DNA from: an uncultured Clostridia bacterium
GTDB lineage: Bacteria > Bacillota > Clostridia > Christensenellales > Aristaeellaceae
Assembly: GCA_945877525.1 (NCBI GenBank)
Contig: CAMDVP010000205.1
Span: 1 to 5,410 of the forward strand
Direction: 5' to 3'
DNA length: 5,410 nt
The notes beneath the pieces are model-generated. The model saw only the letters and a program-made list of their open reading frames with translations, did no database searches and was not told the DNA's origin. This document shows positions 1 to 4,700 of the stretch, one piece after another; the stretch's first letter is position 1; each line of letters begins with the position of its first letter. The position numbers were made by a program, and so were the translations under genes.

Positions 1-168
1 GCCCCGCTGCCAGATGTAGGCCGTATCGCCCCGGGCCACGCCCACGTCGATCATGTCCGCCATCACCAGGGGCACAATCAGCTCGAAGATCGCCTCAATC
101 AGCTTGAAAACAGGCCCCAGAAACACCTGAAGGCGGTAGGGCTTGAGAAACCGGATCAGTCGTTTCAC
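1..168 (-). CDS. ABC transporter transmembrane/ATPase protein, N-terminal fragment (runs off left edge)
   Basis: Only the first 56 codons are present. The peptide starts VKRLIRFLKPYRLQVFLGP, followed by a hydrophobic stretch (FKLIEAIFELIVPLVMADMI) and then DVGVARGDTAYIWQRG. A short basic N-terminus ending in a LKPY-like motif, a first membrane helix containing LIEAxxELxxPLVMA, and then a D-x-G motif are typical of Clostridia half-transporter exporters in which one chain carries the membrane domain and the ATPase (the MsbA/YheI-like group). The ATPase domain lies outside the window, so substrate and direction of transport cannot be judged. The GTG at 168 is the only start candidate between the upstream in-frame stops and the conserved text; AAAGGA lies about 10 bases upstream. 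The gene starts 18 bases after the recG stop, so it is probably co-transcribed. Family call is by recognition; function beyond 'ABC exporter-like' is inference. Confidence 0.8.
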   Translation of the reverse strand, partial: MKRLIRFLKPYRLQVFLGPVFKLIEAIFELIVPLVMADMIDVGVARGDTAYIWQRG

Positions 169-186
169 CCATCCATCGTCCTTTCA

Positions 187-2193
187 TCAGTTGAGTGCAA
201 CCTGGCTGAGCCTGTCGCGGTAATAACCCGCCGCCTCAGCCTCCACGGCCCGGCGTTCCTCCTGCAGGGCCGGATCCTCACGCAGCTGCTTCATGCAGCG
301 GGAGGCCTCCTCCAGCAGCCGAACGTCGCCGTCCAACAGGAAATCCGCCATCATTTCGCCGGATTGTCTTGTACCCATCAGGTCTCCCGGACCGCGCAGC
401 TCCAGATCCTTCTGCGCCACCAGAAACCCGTCGTTGGTCTGCGTGAGAATGCGCAGACGCTCGTTTTCCTCCGCCAGAAGGAAGCACCAGCTTTCGACAT
501 TCCCGCGCCCTACCCTGCCCCGCAGCTGGTGCAGCTGGGACAGCCCGTAGCGCTCGGCATTTTCAATCACCATGACCGTAGCATTGGGCACGTTAACCCC
601 CACCTCGATCACCGTGGTGGACACCAGCACGTCCAACTCCCCTGCGGCAAAGCGGTGCAGCACGTCGGCCTTTTCCTCCGCGCCCTGCGCGCCCCAGGTG
701 AGTCCCACGCGGAGCCCTGCCAATTCGTCCCGGGTCAGCCCGTCGAAGGTCGCCCGGGCAGAGCGCACGTTGTCGATCATCTCGCTGTCCTCCACCAGGG
801 GGCATACCACATATGCCTGCCGGCCCTGCTTTACCTGCTCCCGCAGGAAGCCGTACATGCCGCCGCGCTTTTCCTCCGGCACAATGCGGGTCTTCACCGG
901 CACGCGGCCGGGGGGAAGCTCGTCCACAACGGAAATGTCCAGATCGCCGTAGAGGATCAGCGCCAGAGTGCGTGGAATGGGTGTGGCGGACATGACCAGC
1001 ACATGGGGCGCGCGCTGCTCCACAGCGCCCTTGTCCTGCAGGGCGGAGCGCTGCCGCACTCCGAAGCGGTGCTGCTCATCGGTGATGCTCAGGCCCAGGC
1101 GCTGATATTCCACGCCTTCGCTGATGAGGGCGTGGGTACCAAAAACCGCCTGCCACTCGCCGCTTTGAAGACACCTTCGGGCCTCGCGCTTTTCCTTCGC
1201 CCGCATGGAGCCCGTCAGCAGTCCGCAACGGATGCCCAGGGGCTCCAGCATGGCGCAGGCGGATTCATAGTGCTGCCGGGCCAATATCTCCGTCGGGGCC
1301 ATCATGGCCGCCTGATACCCTGCGCCGCATACCAGGGCGATGGCCCCGAAGGCCAGGGCTGTTTTGCCGCAGCCCACATCGCCCTGCACCAGGCGGCTCA
1401 TGGCCCGTCCTTTTCGCAGATCAGCGGCGATTTCCTCCAGAACCCGCCGCTGCGCCCCCGTGGGCGCAAAGGGCATGGCACGCCAATACGCCTCGGGGGC
1501 ATCCTTCGCAAGGGGCAGGGCAAAGCCGTCCTCCTTCTGCCCCCGAAGCATGGAAAGCGCCGCCTGATACATCAGCATCTGCTCAAAGGCCAGGCGGCGG
1601 CGCGCCCTCCGCAGGCTATCCACGCTGTCGGGAAAATGCGCCTGCCGAATGGCGAAATTCCTCTCGCACAATCCATAGCGCAGCCGCAGGGAGCGCGGCA
1701 GCGTTTCGGGGCAGCAATCGTCCACCTGGGTGAGCGCCGTTTGCATCATCTCGCGGAAGGTCTTGGCCGGGATGCCCTTCACCCCGCGATACACCGGCTG
1801 GATGGAGGGCTCCGTCACACGCTGGGGATTTTGAAGCGCGCGGCGGCCGTTCTTTTCCACCACGCGGCCATAGAGCATCACCGTTTCCCCCACGGGCAGC
1901 TGCTGGCACACCCAGGGCTGATTATACCACACCATGGGCAGGCGTCCGCTGTCATCATGCAGGGTGGCCGTCACACGGGTCAGCCCGGCGAAGCGGTTCA
2001 GCTTCGGCGCGTCCCGCACCTCGCCCATAACCAGCACCTCGCCGCCCCGGGCTTCCCTGCAGGAGGTGACGCGCGTCCTGTCCTCATAGCGGACGGGCAG
2101 ACAGCATAACAAATCGCGCAATGAGACAATGCCCATTGCGCGTAAGGATTCCAGGCGGGTTGGGCCAATGCCCTTGAGGGAGGTAAGCTCCAT
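187..2193 (-). CDS. recG: ATP-dependent DNA helicase RecG
   Basis: RecG is a cytoplasmic superfamily 2 translocase that remodels stalled replication forks and Holliday junctions. The 668-residue product matches the usual family length. The N-terminal half carries the LTSLKGIGPTR helix-hairpin-like start, the PVRYEDRT motif (about residues 33-40), and the OB-fold wedge region (about 45-140). The helicase motifs follow in order: Walker A GDVGCGKT (271-278), APTEILARQH (about 299-308), the DEQH box (372-375), SAT (402-404), TTVIEVGVNVPNA (526-538) and QLRGRVGRG (about 556-564). The TRG region, KDLELRGPGDLMGTRQSG, lies at about 595-612. The chosen ATG at 2193 gives the conserved MELTSLKGIGP start and has GGAG five bases upstream; it begins two bases after the fakA stop, implying translational coupling. 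A GTG at 2199, overlapping the stop as GTGA, would add only two residues. An open frame continues up to 2247 but lies inside fakA. One oddity: the usual LLHGRMKPAEK segment reads LTWGAQGAEEK (about 498-508). Confidence 0.97.
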   Translation of the reverse strand: MELTSLKGIGPTRLESLRAMGIVSLRDLLCCLPVRYEDRTRVTSCREARGGEVLVMGEVRDAPKLNRFAGLTRVTATLHDDSGRLPMVWYNQPWVCQQLPVGETVMLYGRVVEKNGRRALQNPQRVTEPSIQPVYRGVKGIPAKTFREMMQTALTQVDDCCPETLPRSLRLRYGLCERNFAIRQAHFPDSVDSLRRARRRLAFEQMLMYQAALSMLRGQKEDGFALPLAKDAPEAYWRAMPFAPTGAQRRVLEEIAADLRKGRAMSRLVQGDVGCGKTALAFGAIALVCGAGYQAAMMAPTEILARQHYESACAMLEPLGIRCGLLTGSMRAKEKREARRCLQSGEWQAVFGTHALISEGVEYQRLGLSITDEQHRFGVRQRSALQDKGAVEQRAPHVLVMSATPIPRTLALILYGDLDISVVDELPPGRVPVKTRIVPEEKRGGMYGFLREQVKQGRQAYVVCPLVEDSEMIDNVRSARATFDGLTRDELAGLRVGLTWGAQGAEEKADVLHRFAAGELDVLVSTTVIEVGVNVPNATVMVIENAERYGLSQLHQLRGRVGRGNVESWCFLLAEENERLRILTQTNDGFLVAQKDLELRGPGDLMGTRQSGEMMADFLLDGDVRLLEEASRCMKQLREDPALQEERRAVEAEAAGYYRDRLSQVALN

Positions 2194-2195
2194 CG

Positions 2196-3851
2196 TCACT
2201 CCACAGAAATCAGGTAGTAATACAGCGGCTGGCCGCCCATGTGGCACTCCACGTCGCAGTTGGGATAAGCATCGGCAATTTCGGCGGACAGCTGCTGCGC
2301 CTCGTCCTCGGTGGTGTCCGCGCCGTAGTAGACGGTAATCAGCTCGTCCTCGTCGGTCACCACGGCCTTCATCATTTCCATCACCACATCGTGGATGCTG
2401 CTGCCGGAATACTCAATCTTGCCGTTGTGCAGGCCGATAATGTCGCCCTCGCTGATGTGCACGCCGTTATACTCGCTGTCGCGCACAGCATAGGTAACGG
2501 TGCCGGTCTTGACCCGCTGGGCGGCCTCTTCCATGCGGGCGGCGTTTTCCTCGCCGCTCACGTCGGGCTGGAAAGCCACCGCGGCAGCAATGCCCATGGC
2601 CACGTTCTTGGTGGGAATCACATGAACTTCCTTCTCCGCCAGTTCGGCTGCCTGCTGGGCCGCCAGCACCACGTTGCCGTTGTTGGGGAACACGAACACG
2701 CACCGGGCGTTCACCGCGTTGATGGCGCTGAGAATATCGTCAATGGAGGGGTTCATGGTCTGCCCGCCCTCGACAATGTGATCCACCGTCAGGTCGCGGA
2801 AAATCTGGCTGAAGCCCTCGCCCAGGGATACCGCCACCATGCCGAATTCCTTCTCCGGCTCGGCGGGCGCTTCCTCCTGGGCAGGCGCGTTCTTCCGCTC
2901 GTTTTCACGGCGCTGCTCCAGCATGTTTTCAATCTTCAGGTTAATCAGCTCGCCCAGCTCCAGCCCATACTCGAGGGCATTGCCGGGGTTGTTGGTATGC
3001 ACATGCACCTTGACCAGGGACATGTCCCCTACCACCATCACACAGTCGCCAATGCGGTTGAGGCGGCGGCGGAAGGAGTCCACGTCGTGCTCGTTGCAGT
3101 CCTCCTTGATGTTCTGGATGGAGAACTCCGTGCAGTAGGCAAACTTGATTTCGCCCAGGGCGTCGTGGTCGTCCTCGAAGCAGGCGGTGCCGTCCTCCTC
3201 CATGGAGGCCGTGGCATCGGTGATTTCCTCGCCCCGCATCACCGCGGCATAGCCGGTATAGATCAGCAGCAGGCCCCGTCCGCCGGAGTCCACCACGCCG
3301 GCCTGCTTGAGGGCAGGCAGCATGTCGGGGGTGCGCTTGAGGATGGCCTCGCCGCTTTTGAGCATGACGGTCATCAGCGCGTCGTAATCGTCGGGATCCT
3401 TCTGCACCTGCTTGAGGGCGTCCTCGGCAATCACCCGGGCCACGGTGAGGATGGTGCCCTCCTTGGGCTTCATGACGGCCTTATAGGCGGTATCCGCGCC
3501 GGCCTTGAGGGCGTTGGCGAACTGAACGGGGGTGATCTTCTCAACGCCGTTTAGCGCCTTGGCAAAGCCGCGCAGCAGCTGGGAGGTAATCACGCCGGAA
3601 TTGCCCCTGGCGCCCTTGAGCGCGCCCTTGGCCAGGGCGTTTGCCGCCTCGTCCGCGCGAAGGTATTCCTTGCTGTTCACCTCGCGGGTTGCGCTCTGCA
3701 TGGTCAGGGACATGTTGGTGCCGGTATCGCCGTCAGGCACGGGGAACACGTTCAGCGCGTCCACCGCCTCGCGGTTCTTTTCAAGCAGGGCCGCGCCGGC
3801 AACCACCATGTCGCGCAGCAGCAGGCCGTCAATCGTCTTAAACTGAATCAA
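2196..3851 (-). CDS. fakA: FakA-type fatty acid kinase (DAK2 domain protein, YloV family)
   Basis: FakA is a cytoplasmic kinase that phosphorylates fatty acids held by a FakB (DegV-family) carrier, feeding exogenous fatty acids into phospholipid synthesis; no FakB gene is in this window. The 551-residue product matches the family length. The N-terminal DAK2/DhaL domain (about 1-205) has NVFPVPDGDTGTNMSLTM (34-51), whose Asp residues coordinate Mg-ATP, then GARGNSGVITSQLLRG (80-95) and DSGGRGLLL (188-196). The middle domain shows YCTEF (239-243) and GDCMVVVGDMSLVKVHVHT (268-286); Cys240, His283 and His285 fit the metal site described for FakA. A charged Ala/Glu/Pro-rich linker (about 311-335) leads to a DegV-like C-terminal domain (about 336-551). 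The TTG at 3851 is chosen because GGAGG lies nine bases upstream and translation yields the family-typical start MIQFKTIDGLLLRDM. An ATG at 3887, overlapping the upstream stop as TGATG, would add 12 unconserved basic residues. Older 'dihydroxyacetone kinase' labels for this family are misleading. Confidence 0.93.
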   Translation of the reverse strand: MIQFKTIDGLLLRDMVVAGAALLEKNREAVDALNVFPVPDGDTGTNMSLTMQSATREVNSKEYLRADEAANALAKGALKGARGNSGVITSQLLRGFAKALNGVEKITPVQFANALKAGADTAYKAVMKPKEGTILTVARVIAEDALKQVQKDPDDYDALMTVMLKSGEAILKRTPDMLPALKQAGVVDSGGRGLLLIYTGYAAVMRGEEITDATASMEEDGTACFEDDHDALGEIKFAYCTEFSIQNIKEDCNEHDVDSFRRRLNRIGDCVMVVGDMSLVKVHVHTNNPGNALEYGLELGELINLKIENMLEQRRENERKNAPAQEEAPAEPEKEFGMVAVSLGEGFSQIFRDLTVDHIVEGGQTMNPSIDDILSAINAVNARCVFVFPNNGNVVLAAQQAAELAEKEVHVIPTKNVAMGIAAAVAFQPDVSGEENAARMEEAAQRVKTGTVTYAVRDSEYNGVHISEGDIIGLHNGKIEYSGSSIHDVVMEMMKAVVTDEDELITVYYGADTTEDEAQQLSAEIADAYPNCDVECHMGGQPLYYYLISVE

Positions 3852-3860
3852 GGATCGTTT

Positions 3861-3865
3861 CCTCC
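3861..3865 (-). promoter_or_regulatory. Ribosome binding site for fakA (supports the TTG start)
   Basis: On the minus strand AACGGAGG is followed by nine bases and then TTG. This Shine-Dalgarno match, in the gap between the upstream stop and the first conserved FakA residues, is what favours the TTG at 3851 over the ATG at 3887, whose nearest GGAGG is 12-13 bases away and inside the upstream gene. Confidence 0.7.
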
Positions 3866-3886
3866 GTTCACGGGCGTCGGGCCGCA

Positions 3887-4237
3887 TCAGATGCGGATGC
3901 CCTCCACCGAGATATTGACCTTGCGAACCTTCACGCCCGTCATGCTTTCCAGCTTGTAGCGAACGGTGTCCACGATGGTTTTGCACACCTCCGCAATGGA
4001 GATGCCATATTCCACAATGATGAAGAGATCCACATCCAGCATATCGCCCGCGTTGCGGATCTGCACGCCCTTGGAAAGATTTTCGCGGCCGAGCCACTCC
4101 ACCAGGCCGTCCTTGGCGCGGCGAGAGGACATGGCGACGATGCCGTAGCATTCCAGCGCGGCATAACCAACGACCTTGAGCATCACGTCCTCGGTGATGT
4201 AGATCGTGCCGATATCATTCTTGATCTTGCATTCCAT
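3887..4237 (-). CDS. Asp23/Gls24 family envelope stress response protein (YloU-like)
   Basis: The 116-residue protein is of the Asp23/Gls24 family. It opens MECKIKNDIGTIYITEDVM and continues with LKVVGYAALECYGIVAMS, then a variable segment, then DVDLFIIVEYGISIAEVCKT and KVRKVNISVEGIRI, the family's beta-alpha-beta pattern. Length agrees with YloU-type members (about 110-130 residues). No signal peptide or membrane segment is visible, so it should be cytoplasmic, perhaps membrane-associated through partners as proposed for Asp23. Biochemical function is not established for YloU; members are linked to envelope stress, and the conserved pairing with fakA suggests a role near lipid or membrane homeostasis (inference). 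The ATG at 4237 is preceded by AAGGAGG at 4250-4256, a very strong ribosome binding site, although the 12-base spacing is long. It is the first gene of the operon, and fakA begins 35 bases after its stop. Confidence 0.92.
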   Translation of the reverse strand: MECKIKNDIGTIYITEDVMLKVVGYAALECYGIVAMSSRRAKDGLVEWLGRENLSKGVQIRNAGDMLDVDLFIIVEYGISIAEVCKTIVDTVRYKLESMTGVKVRKVNISVEGIRI

Positions 4238-4265
4238 GGTCTGATCCTACCTCCTTATGCGGGAT

Positions 4266-4303
4266 TGCCTGTGAGGCAGAGTCTCGGCATGGCAGACCAT
4301 GCC
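4266..4303 (-). promoter_or_regulatory. Two small hairpins in the 5' leader of the yloU-fakA-recG transcript
   Basis: The predicted transcript starts near 4328 and reaches the first start codon at 4237, a leader of about 90 bases. It contains a perfect 7-bp hairpin (GGCATGG, 4-base loop, CCATGCC; 4286-4303) and then a 5-bp hairpin (TGCCT, 3-base loop, AGGCA; 4266-4278), about 10 bases before the Shine-Dalgarno. Neither is followed by a U-tract, so neither is an intrinsic terminator. Because both use GGCA/TGCC arms, alternative pairings are possible. A regulatory role is only a suggestion; I recognise no known riboswitch class. Confidence 0.4.
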
Positions 4304-4334
4304 AAAGATACCCAGTTTTCAGGGTTCATCATGT

Positions 4335-4363
4335 AGTATACAGGATTTTGCCCCTTTTAGCAA
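4335..4363 (-). promoter_or_regulatory. Sigma-A-type promoter for the yloU-fakA-recG operon
   Basis: On the minus strand a -35 box TTGCTA (4358-4363, four of six consensus positions) and a -10 box TATACT (4335-4340, five of six) are separated by exactly 17 bases. A run of seven A residues (minus strand, 4368-4374) just upstream of the -35 box could act as an UP element. The start of transcription should fall near 4328. This is the only good promoter seen upstream of the minus-strand cluster. Confidence 0.7.
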
Positions 4364-4374
4364 GGGCTTTTTTT
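4350..4374 (+). terminator. Possible plus-strand intrinsic terminator between the divergent promoters
   Basis: A hairpin with arms CCCTT (4352-4356) and AAGGG (4362-4366), extended by G4350-C4367 across a bulged C, with loop TTAGC, is followed by seven T residues (4368-4374). This has the form of a short intrinsic terminator for plus-strand transcripts. No plus-strand gene lies upstream within 4.3 kb, so it would only stop antisense or read-through RNA. The same bases contain the -35 box of the minus-strand promoter, and the T-run could instead be a shared UP element, so the terminator reading is uncertain. Confidence 0.4.
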
Positions 4375-4378
4375 GTGC

Positions 4379-4407
4379 TTGACAGGAAGGCTGTTTGCGC
4401 CTATAAT
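4379..4407 (+). promoter_or_regulatory. Consensus sigma-A promoter for the T-box/aminotransferase transcript
   Basis: TTGACA at 4379-4384 and TATAAT at 4402-4407 are both perfect consensus hexamers, separated by the optimal 17 bases. A T-run at 4368-4374 lies just upstream of the -35 box. Transcription should begin near 4413-4415, a few bases before the first pairing bases of T-box Stem I (4419). A promoter this strong suits a gene controlled afterwards by transcription attenuation. Confidence 0.92.
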
Positions 4408-4620
4408 GCCAGATATCAGGGCAATGAGGAGAAGGAGTACCCGCAGTGTCCGCGCCTGAAGAGAGCCTCCGGTTGGTGCAAGGAGGCGGCGCTCCCGCGG
4501 CGAATACAGCTCCGAGCCATCCGCTGAACGAACTTTGCCAGTAGGCGGTATCCGGTGCGCCGGTTACAGCGCGGGAGGATTGCCTGATCCTCGCTGAGGG
4601 CTCCCTTTGGGGCCGAACAT

Positions 4621-4650
4621 GGAAGTGGTACCGTGACGCTGTCACCTTCC
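4621..4650 (+). promoter_or_regulatory. T-box antiterminator element
   Basis: GGAAG (4621-4625) pairs with CTTCC (4646-4650) as helix A1. The seven-base bulge TGGTACC (4626-4632) is the site that pairs with the NCCA end of the tRNA. GTGAC/GTCAC (4633-4637 with 4641-4645, loop GCT) forms helix A2. This is the textbook antiterminator layout. Its 3' arm overlaps the 5' arm of the terminator, so the two structures are mutually exclusive. Confidence 0.93.
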
Positions 4651-4677
4651 TGAGCCGCGTGCTCGGGAGGGTTTTTT
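4645..4677 (+). terminator. T-box regulated intrinsic terminator
   Basis: An 11-bp stem (4645-4655 with 4661-4671, including two G-T wobbles) closes a five-base loop CGCGT and is followed by six T residues (4672-4677). The 5' arm shares CTTCC with the antiterminator. The default state with charged tRNA is therefore termination 24 bases before the aminotransferase start codon. Confidence 0.93.
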
Positions 4678-4700
4678 GTTTGCAGGAGGAGGGATACAGG

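Larger units (their letters stand above)
4414..4677 (+). promoter_or_regulatory. T-box riboswitch leader, tyrosine type (UAC specifier)
   Basis: The leader senses uncharged tRNA and decides whether transcription continues. Stem I starts with a kink-turn: GGC/GCC (4420-4422 with 4516-4518), an AAU bulge, tandem G-A pairs, then GGAG (4428-4431) with CTCC (4510-4513). The specifier loop has the loop-E pair AGTA (4436-4439) opposite GAA (4502-4504), followed by TAC (4505-4507) and the conserved A. Above it are CCGC/GCGG, GCGCC/GGCGC, the AGAGA bulge region and the distal hairpin GCCTCC/GGAGGC, whose loop GGTTGGTGCAA is the tRNA-elbow-binding type. Stem II elements (GCCAGTAGGC; CCGGTGCGCCGG then TTA) and two further hairpins (4575-4592; about 4599-4613) precede the antiterminator. 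UAC specifies tRNA-Tyr, and the UGGU of the bulge expects discriminator base A, as in bacterial tRNA-Tyr. Regulated gene: the aminotransferase at 4701. The exact 5' end is inferred from the promoter. Confidence 0.93.

Noticed and set aside
364..2109. A long plus-strand open frame (581 codons) antisense to recG
   Set aside because: It lies entirely opposite recG, its translation resembles no family I know, and long antisense frames are expected opposite GC-biased codon positions. No promoter or ribosome binding site supports it.
2194..2247. An 18-residue N-terminal extension of RecG
   Set aside because: The extension lies inside the fakA coding sequence, is not RecG-like, and the ATG at 2193 has a suitable GGAG and gives the conserved N-terminus.
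2241..3554. A plus-strand open frame of 437 codons opposite fakA
   Set aside because: Its composition (very rich in His, Val, Gly and Leu) is what the reverse complement of a GC-rich coding region gives; fakA on the other strand is unambiguous.
2196..3851. Dihydroxyacetone kinase
   Set aside because: The DAK2/DhaL-type domain alone invites this label, but the 551-residue three-domain layout and the pairing with a YloU-like gene identify the FakA/YloV family.
4506..4508. Alternative T-box specifier ACA (threonine), one base further on
   Set aside because: In well-characterised glycine T-boxes the specifier directly follows the loop-E GAA and is followed by a purine, usually A. UAC followed by A fits this exactly and agrees with an aromatic aminotransferase context.
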